DNA of 64,000 bases from Candidatus Binatia bacterium (GTDB lineage Bacteria; Desulfobacterota; Binatia; Bin18): assembly GCA_022820725.1 (NCBI GenBank), contig JAJEFA010000007.1, forward strand, positions 157,215-221,214. The letters are read 5' to 3'. The notes beneath the pieces were generated by a model. That model had not been told where the DNA came from. It made no database searches and was given only the letters and a program-made list of their open reading frames with translations. Shown piece by piece: positions 25,252 through 33,447 of this stretch (position 1 is its first letter; every line of letters starts with the position of its first letter). Position numbers and translations under genes: made by a program.

Positions 25252-26556
25252 ATGCCCAAGCAAGTCCATCTCGCCTGCTTCGCCCTCTTTACCCCGGCTC
25301 CGCATATGCCGCTGTCGTGGATCTATCCGCGCGAGAAGATCCGCCACAAATGGTATGAAGGTGAGTACTGGGAATCCGTGGTCCGCACCCTGGAGCGCGG
25401 CAAGTTCGACATGCTGTTTTTCGCTGACAGCCTGGCGGGGGGCACGCAGCCCGACCAGGTACGCTACGCCATCCAGTTCCCCAGCCACGACCCGGTCTCC
25501 CTGATAACCTATCTCTCGGCGGTGGCCAAAAAGCTCGGCTTTGCCGTCACCATGTCCACCACCTTTTACCCGCCGTTTCTGCTGGCCCGGACTCTATCGA
25601 CCCTCGATCATCTCACCAAGGGCCGGATCGGCTGGAATATCGTGTCCTCGACCTCAACGGCTGAGGCCAGAAACTTCGGGCTGGAGAGCCTGCCAGCGCA
25701 TGACGACCGCTATGAGCGCGCCGACGAGTATATGCAGGTGTGTTACGGCCTGTGGAACAGTTGGGACCCGGACGCCGTGCAGATGGACATGGAGCACAAG
25801 GTCTTTGCCGATCCGTCCAAAGTCCACCGCGTCGACTTTCAGGGCCAGTGGTATCAGGTCCAGGGGCCGTTTACGGTCATACCTTCTGCCCGCCGGCGTC
25901 CGTTTCTGTTTCAGGCCGGCCAGTCGGACCGGGGCCGGGCCTTTGCCGCCCAACACGCGGAAGGCATCTTCAGTGCCGCGCGCGGCGTCAAGCAGATGCG
26001 TGCATTCTGCGAGGATATTGCCGGACGGGCCGAACGCCTGGGCCGTGACCCGGACGACATCCCCATCATGTGGGCCGGCCAGCCGCTCGTAGCCGAGAGC
26101 GAGTCGGAAGCGCGCGAACGCTGGGCCGCCATTCGTGCCCGGATTCCGCTCGAAGCCTCATTGGCCCAGATGTCGATGCACTTCAATCTCGATCTGTCCC
26201 AGTTTGATATTGACGTGCCGGTCCAGGATTTGGACGTGCCCGGCACCAGGGGCCTGTTCGAGATGTATCAAAAATACGACGTGAACATCACGCTGCGTGA
26301 CATTGCCAAAACCTATCTGACCGGCAGCGATACCAATCCGCTGGTCGGCACCCCGTCGCAAGTGGCGGACGCCATGCAGCACTTTCTCGAAGAAGGCGGC
26401 GGCAACGGGTTTCAGATCACGCCGCCGTTTTATGCGCCCGACTATTATGAAGACCTGGTGAATCTCCTCGTCCCGGAACTCCAGAAACGCGGAGTCTACC
26501 GGGACGACTACACGGGCACGACCTTACGCGAGCATCTGCTGGACCGGCCCGGATAG
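25252..26556 (+). CDS. LLM flavin monooxygenase, NtaA/SnaA/DszA type
   Basis: A 434-residue luciferase-like monooxygenase of the NtaA/SnaA/SoxA(DszA) subfamily, which uses FMNH2 and oxygen to oxidise nitrilotriacetate, sulphones and similar substrates. Diagnostic segments are TLSTLDHLTKGRIGWNIVSS near residue 115, FGLESLPAHDDRYERADEYM, and PFLFQAGQSDRGRAFAAQHA. A separate flavin reductase is required and none is in the window. The start is the ATG at 25252 after GAGGATACAGTC; upstream in-frame codons overlap the DUF4326 promoter region. The substrate is unknown. Confidence 0.88.
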   Translation: MPKQVHLACFALFTPAPHMPLSWIYPREKIRHKWYEGEYWESVVRTLERGKFDMLFFADSLAGGTQPDQVRYAIQFPSHDPVSLITYLSAVAKKLGFAVTMSTTFYPPFLLARTLSTLDHLTKGRIGWNIVSSTSTAEARNFGLESLPAHDDRYERADEYMQVCYGLWNSWDPDAVQMDMEHKVFADPSKVHRVDFQGQWYQVQGPFTVIPSARRRPFLFQAGQSDRGRAFAAQHAEGIFSAARGVKQMRAFCEDIAGRAERLGRDPDDIPIMWAGQPLVAESESEARERWAAIRARIPLEASLAQMSMHFNLDLSQFDIDVPVQDLDVPGTRGLFEMYQKYDVNITLRDIAKTYLTGSDTNPLVGTPSQVADAMQHFLEEGGGNGFQITPPFYAPDYYEDLVNLLVPELQKRGVYRDDYTGTTLREHLLDRPG

Positions 26557-26604
26557 CGGCCGGAGCGGGTTCGGTGTGACGCCGAGCGAACCGTCCTGCT
26601 CTTC

Positions 26605-27414
26605 CTACGCCGCCTGAGTGTTCTCGGGTAGCTCCATATACGTCTCGCGCCACTCGCCGGTTTCGTCCCACCGAAAGGGCGTTTGCAGCGTCGTCAGCGG
26701 ATAACGCGCGGTCTCAAGCAGGTCGAGGGCCATGCCGACGATGGCCCGCTGCATGTCCGTATCTCCCGGCTTGCCGCACGGGTTGCCGAGCGGGAAGTCG
26801 GTAAAGACAAAGCGTGGCACCCCGCACTGCTCGACAATATCGCGGGCCGAGCCAAGGACAACCGTGGGAATACCGTGCGCTTCGAGATGCCGGGCAACCA
26901 GACTCACGGTCTGGTGGCATACCGGTCACAGGGCGACCAGCAGGGCAATATCGACCCCATCCTCACGACAGAAGTCGAGCACGGCCGGGGCATCTTCGTG
27001 CACAGTCTGCCGTGCACTATAGACCGTAGGCACGCCGTAAAAGCGCGGCGCCAGGCTGCCAAGCCGACCTTCAGCCACGTACTCATTTAAGCGGCGGACC
27101 GGCAGGAAGGTTTCGACATCGTCGGTATGGGTAGCTGTTTTGTGCCACGACAGGTGACGGGTGTAGAGCGCCTCAGGGGCAGGTCGGGTAGCCGCGGCAT
27201 ACCGACTGCGCTTCCGTCCGCCCTGCAAATCCGGAGCCGCGGTGGTGACCAGTGCGACCCGGCTTTCACTGAGCGGTTTGGTCAGCGGCGTGAACGGCGC
27301 GTCCGGGTTGGACGCCCAACGGTAGGGATTACCGTAGCCCTTCGCCAAGTAGAATTCGCGCGATTTGTCGATATAGCTGACAAAGCCGCGCTGGGTTGGA
27401 TCGAAATCACTCAT
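26605..27414 (-). CDS. GrdB-family selenoprotein with in-frame UGA (Sec163)
   Basis: A 269-residue protein if the TGA at 26928-26926 is read as selenocysteine. The first 162 codons (start at 27414 after GGGGAGAACAGCA) and the last 106 are in one frame and together make one continuous protein of the glycine/sarcosine/betaine reductase selenoprotein B family (PF07355-like). The junction reads DIALLVAL-U-PVCHQTVSL; relatives known to me have CPVCHQ at this point. U163 and C166 form a UxxC redox pair. Conserved flanks include PFTPLTKPLSESRVALVTT and LVARHLEAHGIPTVVLGSA. A hairpin meeting bacterial SECIS rules follows the UGA. The usual GrdA/GrdE partners are absent. It lies between two LLM monooxygenase genes. 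Confidence 0.85.
26887..26928 (-). promoter_or_regulatory. Candidate bacterial SECIS element with UGA
   Basis: On the minus strand, the UGA (26928-26926) is followed after 17 bases by the apical loop CGTGA of a perfect 7-bp stem, ACCAGAC/GTCTGGT (26915-26909 with 26903-26897). A lower ATGCC/GGCAT helix (26920-26916 with 26891-26887) continues it, with a 5-base bulge. Published rules for bacterial SECIS ask for a G in the first two loop bases and a loop starting 16-37 bases after UGA; both are met. It would recruit SelB and Sec-tRNA. Confidence 0.75.
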
Positions 27415-27466
27415 TGCTGTTCTCCCCTTATCGCGGAAGGCTACGGTTGGGTTGGGAGATAGACCA

Positions 27467-27492
27467 ACCGGCTCCCGCTTGCAGGAGCCGGT
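27467..27492 (-). terminator. Hairpin after the LLM gene, possible terminator
   Basis: A perfect 9-bp stem ACCGGCTCC/GGAGCCGGT with an 8-base loop lies 15 bases downstream of the LLM stop at 27507 and 53 bases upstream of the GrdB-like start. On the minus strand it is followed by TGGTCTATCTCCC, which is not a strong T tract. It may attenuate rather than fully end transcription. Confidence 0.4.
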
Positions 27493-27506
27493 CAGCCAGA
27501 TGAACC

Positions 27507-28856
27507 TTAGGCGGCCATCAGTTCGGCCAAAGCATCGGCATCGCTGACGGGACCGGGCTTGCCGTTGGCCAGGGGCCGCGAGCCGGGTTTTTGCTCAAAC
27601 GGATCAACCAGCCCCAGCGTCTTGCCGTGCTCGCGCATGGCCGGAATGACGTCGCGGTTGAGCAGCTCCAGACAGCGCATCCGGTCCTTGGCCGGCACCG
27701 GGCCGTCCAGCCAGAAGGAGAAGATACCCGGACGCAGGATATCCTGGATTTTCTTGAGCTTGGGAATCACGTCGTCCGGCGTACCCGCGATCATGACCAT
27801 TTCCTTGAGGACGTCGGGATAGCTGTCGTAAATGGTCTTTTTGACAGCTTCGATCTCTTCGATCGTTGTTTCTCCACCCTCACCGTACAGCGGCCCGGCA
27901 GAAGCATTGGCGCCGAAGTTCGTCCGGGCCAAGCGGCGGGTCGCGGCCTTCGAGTTATAGCCCGGCGGGAACATCCACTCGGGCCGGGCAAAGTGGGCAA
28001 AGGCGCCGCCGTACAGAATCCGCTTACCCAGTTCTTCCGCCCGCTCCTGGCTATCGCAGACCATGACCGGTTGCAGATAACCAAAATTCTCCGGTCCGGC
28101 CTGATAGCCTTCACGGGCGGCGGCTGTATTGTAGAAATCCCACAGCTCCAGGGTGGGTTCGAGCCGGGTGGCGAGCGCCACGTAGGGGTAGCGGTTCTTG
28201 GCACACCAGGCCACGGTTTCCGGGCTGATGAGACCGGGAATCCAGAAGGGCGGATGCGGCTCCTGGACGGGCAGTACCCAGGGATTCACGTGCCGGAAGT
28301 GGAAATGTTTGCCCTCATACCGGAACGGGCCGGGCTTGGTCCACGACTGGACGATAAAGTCGATGCCCTCTTCAAAGTACTCGCGGTTAAAGGCCGGGTT
28401 GGCGTTATTGGCGAGCTGTTCGCTCCCCGCGCCACGGACCCAGCCGGAGATCAAGCGCCCATTTGAAATCAGGTCGATCATGGCCAGCTCTTCGGCCAGC
28501 CGGAGCGCGTTCGATACGGTTGGAACCGGGTTGCCGAGCAGCGCCATTCTGACCCGGCTGGTCGCCTTGGCCAGGATCGAGGCTTCGACATCCATGACCG
28601 CGCCCAGGCAGAAGGGGGTGGCATGGTGCTCGTTGAGCATGATGCCGTCAAAGTTCATCAGTTCCTGGTCGGTGTAGATCTTCTCGTCGAGATACTGGTT
28701 GAGCAGCCGCGCGCCGTGCTTGCGGTCGAAAAAGCTGTTCGGCGTTCCGAAAAAGCTGCGTTTGCGAACAATCTCGTTTTCGAGATCGCGATATTGCTCC
28801 GGATGTTCTTCCGGGTCGTAGTGATACGCACGTTCCGTAAACCACATGAAATGCAT
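27507..28856 (-). CDS. LLM class flavin-dependent oxidoreductase
   Basis: A 449-residue luciferase-like monooxygenase of the alkanal/LuxA-like branch, different from the NtaA-type gene nearby. Signature parts: FDGIMLNEHHATPFCLGAVM with the conserved EHH, then LGNPVPTVSNALRLAEELAM, SNGRLISGWVRGAGSEQLA, and PFWIPGLISPETVAWCA. A C-terminal extension after about residue 360 (GIFSFWLDGPVPAKDRMRCL) is longer than the minimal fold. The start is the ATG at 28856, which has GGAGGTAAAGACT before it; the longer upstream frame is not supported. A hairpin and the GrdB-like gene follow on the same strand. Reduced FMN must come from a reductase elsewhere. Confidence 0.87.
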   Translation of the reverse strand: MHFMWFTERAYHYDPEEHPEQYRDLENEIVRKRSFFGTPNSFFDRKHGARLLNQYLDEKIYTDQELMNFDGIMLNEHHATPFCLGAVMDVEASILAKATSRVRMALLGNPVPTVSNALRLAEELAMIDLISNGRLISGWVRGAGSEQLANNANPAFNREYFEEGIDFIVQSWTKPGPFRYEGKHFHFRHVNPWVLPVQEPHPPFWIPGLISPETVAWCAKNRYPYVALATRLEPTLELWDFYNTAAAREGYQAGPENFGYLQPVMVCDSQERAEELGKRILYGGAFAHFARPEWMFPPGYNSKAATRRLARTNFGANASAGPLYGEGGETTIEEIEAVKKTIYDSYPDVLKEMVMIAGTPDDVIPKLKKIQDILRPGIFSFWLDGPVPAKDRMRCLELLNRDVIPAMREHGKTLGLVDPFEQKPGSRPLANGKPGPVSDADALAELMAA

Positions 28857-29010
28857 AGTCTTTACCTCCTGCTGTAAAACTGCCGTGGACGCACCAGAAA
28901 TATAAGAGACGGACGGTGGAGGCAAGAGGAAGTCTGAACGAGTAGTGGCTCAGTTTGAAATCTTTTTCTTACGGAATTTCCTAGTTTAAGGTCCTGATTC
29001 TTGACCGTTC

Positions 29011-29039
29011 TTGACAACCTTTTTCCTCTTCTGCATTTT
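29011..29039 (+). promoter_or_regulatory. Possible sigma70-type promoter
   Basis: A perfect TTGACA (29011-29016) is separated by 17 bases from CATTTT (29034-29039), in an AT-rich patch 30 bases upstream of the lipoprotein ATG. The -10 hexamer is weak, so this is tentative. Confidence 0.3.
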
Positions 29040-29070
29040 TACGCCCATTCTGTACCGGGGAGGAAACTGC

Positions 29071-29469
29071 ATGAGGAGATGGAAATATCTCGGACTGATC
29101 GGGCTTCTACTTATCCTGCACGGCTGTTCGGTCGGGATGGCCCTGTCCGGACGGCCTGACCCGAATACCGGCGCATTGCGGGTCGGGCAGGCCCGCGATG
29201 AAGTCTTGTTGCATTTGGGACAGCCGACACAGACCTATGCTACTGAGACGGGCCGGACGGATACCTTCCATCTGCAACGCGGGAACCAGCCCTCCACGGG
29301 CCGGGCGGTCGGCCATGCGGTCATGGATGTCCTGACACTAGGAGCCTGGGAGATCATTGGGACACCGGTGGAAGGGTTTACAGGCGAAAAATTCACGCTC
29401 TCGGTCTCCTATGATAAAGAAGAACAGGTCACAAAGATTACGACCTCGCCAGGAGTTCCTGAATTTTAG
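29071..29469 (+). CDS. Outer membrane-type lipoprotein, SmpA/OmlA-like
   Basis: A 132-residue lipoprotein. The N-terminus MRRWKYLGLIGLLLILHGC is a signal peptide with a lipobox (LHGC) and would be cleaved before Cys19. The core LRVGQARDEVLLHLGQPTQT has the 'G.sr.eVl..lG.P' pattern of SmpA/OmlA (BamE-like) proteins. The second half, TFHLQRGNQ...VLTLGAWEIIGTPVEG, resembles uncharacterised small lipoproteins. The ATG at 29071 follows GGGGAGGAAACTGC; an in-frame upstream ATG lacks a ribosome site. The cell-envelope role is not known. An HTH gene follows 24 bases later but belongs to another functional class. Confidence 0.78.
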   Translation: MRRWKYLGLIGLLLILHGCSVGMALSGRPDPNTGALRVGQARDEVLLHLGQPTQTYATETGRTDTFHLQRGNQPSTGRAVGHAVMDVLTLGAWEIIGTPVEGFTGEKFTLSVSYDKEEQVTKITTSPGVPEF

Positions 29470-29493
29470 CCTTACCTCTCATCAAACGGCAGA

Positions 29494-29775
29494 ATGAGCA
29501 CATTTGGTGACGATCTGATTCAGTCCCTCAATGAAGCCCTCGCGCACGCAAAGGGCGACGGTCCCGCCATTCTTCACACTGTTGTGACTCCGCGCGAGGT
29601 TCGGAAGCAGGCGAACCTGACGCAAGCCCAGATGGCATCGCTGATGGGTATGAGCCTATCCGGCTACCGGAAATGGGAGCAGGGAACACGGCGGGTCAGC
29701 GGCCCGGCCGCAACCCTGCTGCGTGTACTCGAAAGGGAGCCGGAGGCGGTCAAGCGTGTATTGCTTGGCTCATAA
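29494..29775 (+). CDS. HTH (XRE-type) antitoxin-like regulator, orphan
   Basis: A 93-residue protein. Residues 30-85 form a helix-turn-helix (REVRKQANLTQAQMASLMGM then SLSGYRKWEQGTRRVSGPAA), as in the NadS/HigA class of antitoxins that pair with RelE-like toxins. The expected toxin gene is missing: a lipoprotein lies upstream and a BrnA-like antitoxin lies convergently downstream. It may therefore be a solitary regulator or a relic of a lost toxin pair. The start ATG lacks a strong ribosome site. Confidence 0.78.
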   Translation: MSTFGDDLIQSLNEALAHAKGDGPAILHTVVTPREVRKQANLTQAQMASLMGMSLSGYRKWEQGTRRVSGPAATLLRVLEREPEAVKRVLLGS

Positions 29776-29786
29776 GGACGGCTGAA

Positions 29787-30044
29787 TCACACAGCGTCAT
29801 GTTTCCCGATCCACTCGCGGAGCGCCTGGTCGATCCGCGTCTGCCATCCTCGACCGCCTGCCTTGAAGTGACCGATCACGTCCTGCGACAGACGGATGGT
29901 CGTTGACACTTTCGGCCTGGCGACTGGCGGTCTGCCACGGCGGACGGTCGCCTTGGCAAACTTCTCCGGCCAGTCGTCCCTGGACAGATCCGGTGCTGTA
30001 TCCGGATCAAAATCTGGGGGTATAGAGCGTTCGTTTCCGTTCAT
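29787..30044 (-). CDS. BrnA-like antitoxin, no adjacent toxin
   Basis: An 85-residue protein with the BrnA antitoxin ending KVSTTIRLSQDVIGHFKAGG followed by RGWQTRIDQALREWI, a ribbon-helix-helix DNA-binding segment. The N-terminal part (DFDPDTAPDLSRDDWPEKF) is the acidic, toxin-binding region usual in BrnA. BrnT normally lies just upstream on the same strand; here that place is taken by an EthD gene, so the antitoxin is an orphan. The frame could begin at a TTG at 30062, but the ATG at 30044 is preferred. It is distinct in sequence from the BrnA of the complete pair at 33444. Confidence 0.82.
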   Translation of the reverse strand: MNGNERSIPPDFDPDTAPDLSRDDWPEKFAKATVRRGRPPVARPKVSTTIRLSQDVIGHFKAGGRGWQTRIDQALREWIGKHDAV

Positions 30045-30062
30045 TGGCTTTCCCGACACCAA

Positions 30063-30731
30063 TCAGCCCACAATACGCACCTCGTGCCCGCTGCATACCA
30101 GCATGGGTTCGACCAGCTCGCCGAAACCGTCCGGCTCATATCCCTGGATGTCGGCGAATGTGGCGTTGGGATGGTCGATGCAGATTTGGGCCACACCGTC
30201 GTAGGCGCGCTCTCGCTCGGCATCGTCCAGGTCAACCAGGTCCACGGAATAACGCACCGCGTCCGGCGTATTATTGATGGCCGCGACAACGTTCGGCACG
30301 TGGACCTTCAACCAGTAGTCGTCCAGGTGGGCGCGCTCAATGCCCTGACGTCTCTTGATAAAGAAGACGAGCTTGGTGGTGTCGCGGGTCGTCGGCCCGT
30401 CAACATTGAGATGCTCGGTCACAAACAGATTGCAGCCCGGCTGTATGGTGGCATAGGTGCTGAATTTGTCGGCGTCGATATTGGGCGGGGCCTGCCGGCC
30501 GATCGTAGTCTCAAAATGCTCTCTGTCCCGGAACCACAACTCGGCCATACCGTCCGGTGGACGGCTGTCCGCATCGGCGCTGTCCGAGGGCGGGTCAAAG
30601 AAGGTGATGCGATAGCGCTCCGGCTTGACCAGCGAAACGACATGCGGGGCGTGCACATGCTCCCAGACGTGGACCAGCTCGTCATGCGAAACATGGTCCA
30701 GACGCCGAACAGCGGCCATAAATTTCAACAT
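30063..30731 (-). CDS. Tandem EthD-domain protein
   Basis: A 222-residue protein made of two EthD-like ferredoxin-fold domains. The first begins KFMAAVRRLDHVSHDELVHV, then WEHVHAPHV. The second begins KLVFFIKRRQGIERAHLDDY, then WLKVHVPNVV. EthD proteins are small partners of cytochrome P450 ether degradation, or act as lactone- or quinone-handling enzymes; the molecular role is uncertain. A GGAGGGAAACC site precedes the ATG. It follows the SMP-30-like gene on the same strand after 11 bases, so the two are one operon. Confidence 0.85.
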   Translation of the reverse strand: MLKFMAAVRRLDHVSHDELVHVWEHVHAPHVVSLVKPERYRITFFDPPSDSADADSRPPDGMAELWFRDREHFETTIGRQAPPNIDADKFSTYATIQPGCNLFVTEHLNVDGPTTRDTTKLVFFIKRRQGIERAHLDDYWLKVHVPNVVAAINNTPDAVRYSVDLVDLDDAERERAYDGVAQICIDHPNATFADIQGYEPDGFGELVEPMLVCSGHEVRIVG

Positions 30732-30742
30732 GGTTTCCCTCC

Positions 30743-31597
30743 TTAGAAGCGTGCCTGGGGCACGGGCAGACCGGGGATATCCGAACGCGCCCGAAAGACG
30801 CTGCCCTTGAGCTCGCGTTGATCGTTGTTGGCGGTGACTACATACAGGTCCGACATGTCGGGCCCGCCAAAGGCCACGCTGGTAATCGTTTTGGCCGGCA
30901 CCTTGATGCGTTGATCGACCGTGCCGTCCGGCTTGAACCGCACGATTTCACCCCGCCCGGCTACCGTGGCGACCCACACCCCGCCTTCGACATCAACGGT
31001 CATACCGTCAGGCATGCCCTCGGGTAGCTGCGCGAACAGTTGCCGGTCGCTGACCGTGCGGTCGGCGCGCACCTCATAGGCCCAGACAGCCTTGGTGGTG
31101 GAATCGCAGTGGTAGAGCAGTTTGCGGTCCGGACTGAAGCCCAGGCCGTTGGTCACCTCAACTCCCTCCCAGAGATGCGTCACCTGGCCCGGTGGATCGA
31201 TGCGGAAGAGCGAGCCCGGCGGCGGCGTGCTCTTGAAATCGAAGGTATGAATATCGCAGCCAAACGAACCGACCCAGATACTGCCTTGGTCATCCATGGT
31301 CAGGTCGTTCAGGCCGAACAGCGGCTTTCCTTCCCACTCGCCAAAGATATCCCGCAGCTCGCCGGACTGCTCGTCCCACTGCGCCAGAGACAGCCCCGTC
31401 ACCAGGATGCCACCGCCCGCGTTCAAGGCGATGCCGCCGACAAACTTCCGGTCCGCTATTAAGGTTTCAATCGCACCGTCGGGGCTGCGTCGGAAGACAC
31501 CGCCGCCACGTACATCGCTGTAATAGAGTCGGTTCTGTTCATCGGTCCGTGGCCCTTCAATCAGTCCGTAGCCGGTGGCCAAGGTTTCAAATTCCAT
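30743..31597 (-). CDS. SMP-30/gluconolactonase/LRE family protein
   Basis: A 284-residue six-bladed beta-propeller of the SMP-30 family. Metal-binding residues fit at E14 (LIEGPRTDE), the Asn in LNDLTMDDQG, the Asn in VTNGLGFSPDRK and the Asp in MPDGMTVDVEG. Members hydrolyse sugar lactones and other lactones with a divalent metal. The ATG at 31597 has AAGGAGGGATTGT in front; longer upstream translation is not supported. The EthD gene follows 11 bases downstream, suggesting that lactone opening and the EthD step belong to one pathway. Confidence 0.88.
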   Translation of the reverse strand: MEFETLATGYGLIEGPRTDEQNRLYYSDVRGGGVFRRSPDGAIETLIADRKFVGGIALNAGGGILVTGLSLAQWDEQSGELRDIFGEWEGKPLFGLNDLTMDDQGSIWVGSFGCDIHTFDFKSTPPPGSLFRIDPPGQVTHLWEGVEVTNGLGFSPDRKLLYHCDSTTKAVWAYEVRADRTVSDRQLFAQLPEGMPDGMTVDVEGGVWVATVAGRGEIVRFKPDGTVDQRIKVPAKTITSVAFGGPDMSDLYVVTANNDQRELKGSVFRARSDIPGLPVPQARF

Positions 31598-31754
31598 ACA
31601 ATCCCTCCTTCTGTGTAACCGCGCCGCGAATATCAATTTGATAGGGCGAGGGTAATAGCTCCGAGGACGGAAGACAATGGCTCTGTCGGCCACAGACAAA
31701 GCCGCCGACTTTGTATAAGGTGCGCCTCTACATCTGTCATCACGACACTATCCG

Positions 31755-33077
31755 ATGCGGCAAAAAGAATTTCCCTTTTATTATGGTTGGGCGGTGGTGG
31801 CCGTGGCCTTTATTACGCTGGCCATTGGCGTGAACACGCGCACGACCTTTTCCTTGTTGTTTCCGCCCATTCTGGAGGAATTCGGTTGGGACCGGGGCAG
31901 TACGGCCGCGGCCTTTTCTTGCGGTTTTCTGGCGGCAACCGTGTACGCTCCCATGGTCGGTATGCTCATGGATCGCTGGGGACCGCGCCTGGTTATCCCG
32001 CTGGGTGCGGTGCTGGTCAGCAGCGGCATGGTGGCGATTACCCTGGTTTCTCAGCCGTGGCACCTGTATCTCACCTTCGGCATCCTGGTTGGCGGCGCGA
32101 GTACCTCCATCAGCTATCTCGGTCACTCCCTGTTTCTCCCCTACTGGTTTGTACGGCGCCGTGGCCTGGCCCTGGGGATTGCCTTTTCCGGGGTGGGTGT
32201 CGGTTCCATTCTGCTCTTTCCGTGGATCCAGAGCGTTATTGACCAGGCCGGCTGGCGTGAGGCGTGTTGGGTGGTGGCTGGGACCCTGATAGTGATCGTG
32301 TTTCCGTTGAACGTGATCCTGCAACGCCGGCGGCCCGAGGACCTCGGCTTGGCACCCGACGGAGACCACGCCCCACCCACCGCTCACGGTGCGCAGCGTC
32401 CGGCCGATAATGTCGTGGACCATGCCTGGGCCGCAACGGATTGGACCCTGGCCCGCGCCATACGCACCTCCCGTTTCTGGTGGCTGGGCGCCGCTTTCTT
32501 CAGCAGCCTGTACGCCTGGTACGCCATCCAGGTGCATCAAACCAAATACCTGACCGATAGCGGCTTTTCATCCGAGGCGGCGGCCTTTGCCCTGGGCTTG
32601 GTTGGACTGACCTCCTGTGGCGGCCAGATTGGGCTGGGCCTGCTCTCCGACCGAATCGGACGTGAATGGGTCTGGACTATCAGCATGATGGGTTTTGTCC
32701 TGTGCTATGTCATCCTGCTCGGCATGCCCGAGCAACCGAGTCTGGTGCTTTTATACGCCATGGTCGCGGCCCAGGGCGTGTTGGGCTATGGCACGGTCTC
32801 GGTGTTCGGCGCCATTCCGGCCGAAATCTTTCAGGGCAAACAGTACGGCCGCATCTACGGCACGCTGACCATTGCTGGCAGTCTGGGCGGCGGGACCGGA
32901 CCCTGGGTGACCGGTCTGCTCTTCGACCGCACCGGGAGTTATACGGTTGCCTTCTGGATTGCGCTGGCGTTTGCCTTCGTCTCCATTGGCAGCATGTGGA
33001 TGGCCAGTCCGCGCAAGGTGCGTGTGGTGGCCGGTCAGGTGAAGCATCTGGCCGCGCGACGGGCTCTGGCGGAATAG
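31755..33077 (+). CDS. MFS transporter, monocarboxylate/oxalate-formate type
   Basis: A 440-residue inner-membrane carrier with about 12 hydrophobic segments. It begins FPFYYGWAVVAVAFITLAIG, the characteristic first helix of monocarboxylate/oxalate-formate antiporter relatives. The inter-helix motif GMLMDRWGPRLVIPLG (loop 2-3) and its repeat LLSDRIGREWVW (loop 8-9) are present. A central cytosolic loop of about 40 residues (RRRPEDLGLAPDGDHAPP) separates the halves. It probably imports or exports a small organic acid. It is transcribed divergently from the SMP-30/EthD operon; a shared function is an inference. Confidence 0.9.
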   Translation: MRQKEFPFYYGWAVVAVAFITLAIGVNTRTTFSLLFPPILEEFGWDRGSTAAAFSCGFLAATVYAPMVGMLMDRWGPRLVIPLGAVLVSSGMVAITLVSQPWHLYLTFGILVGGASTSISYLGHSLFLPYWFVRRRGLALGIAFSGVGVGSILLFPWIQSVIDQAGWREACWVVAGTLIVIVFPLNVILQRRRPEDLGLAPDGDHAPPTAHGAQRPADNVVDHAWAATDWTLARAIRTSRFWWLGAAFFSSLYAWYAIQVHQTKYLTDSGFSSEAAAFALGLVGLTSCGGQIGLGLLSDRIGREWVWTISMMGFVLCYVILLGMPEQPSLVLLYAMVAAQGVLGYGTVSVFGAIPAEIFQGKQYGRIYGTLTIAGSLGGGTGPWVTGLLFDRTGSYTVAFWIALAFAFVSIGSMWMASPRKVRVVAGQVKHLAARRALAE

Positions 33078-33136
33078 AAGAAGCCGGTCCTAGGGGGAGC
33101 AGGCTCTCCCGGATTTATCTTGATTCTCCAGATATG

Positions 33137-33155
33137 ATATGTACAGTGTACATAT
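33137..33155. promoter_or_regulatory. Palindromic operator of brnTA
   Basis: ATATGTACA-G-TGTACATAT is a perfect 9-bp inverted repeat with one central base. It overlaps the first candidate ATG of brnT (33139) and ends on the second (33154). BrnA ribbon-helix-helix dimers repress their own promoter through such sites. Translation from 33154 would be leaderless or nearly so, since no Shine-Dalgarno is visible. Confidence 0.6.
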
Positions 33156-33447
33156 GGATGAGTTGCGGTTTGAGTGGGATGGGCGGAAAAACAAGGGAAA
33201 CATCAGAAAGCATGGAGTCGCCTTCGAGGAAGCCCGAACGGCTTTCTTCGATGAGAACGCGATCCAGTTTTTTGATCCAGATCATTCCGAAGAGGAAGAT
33301 CGTTTTATCCTGCTTGGGATGAGCTTCAAGCTGCGGGTTCTCGTTGTCTGCCATTGTTTCCTCGAAAGCGAAACAACGGTACGCATCATTTCTGCAAGAA
33401 AGGCTGATAGAGCTGAGGAGCGGGATTACTGGAGGCGACAAACATGA
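33139..33447 (+). CDS. brnT: BrnT family ribonuclease toxin
   Basis: A 102-residue toxin (97 if the ATG at 33154 is used, giving MDELRFEWDGRKNKGN). BrnT has a RelE-like fold and cleaves RNA. Diagnostic parts are FEWDGRKNKGNIRKHGVAFE, the DEEDRF-like loop PDHSEEEDRFILLG, and the C-terminal VRIISARKADRAEERDYW. It overlaps the downstream brnA start by four bases (ATGA), giving the toxin-first order that is normal for this system. It is overlapped at its 5' end by a palindromic operator. Base composition is somewhat lower in GC than the flanking metabolic genes. Confidence 0.92.
   Translation: MYSVHMDELRFEWDGRKNKGNIRKHGVAFEEARTAFFDENAIQFFDPDHSEEEDRFILLGMSFKLRVLVVCHCFLESETTVRIISARKADRAEERDYWRRQT

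Noticed and set aside
27415..27506. Idea that the GrdB-like gene is a pseudogene with a nonsense mutation
   Set aside because: The residue replaced is the catalytic Cys, downstream conservation is intact and a SECIS hairpin is present, so selenocysteine is the better reading.
31684..31728. GTCGGC...GCCGAC inverted repeat before the MFS gene
   Set aside because: The arms are short, with no T tract or promoter geometry, so no function can be supported.
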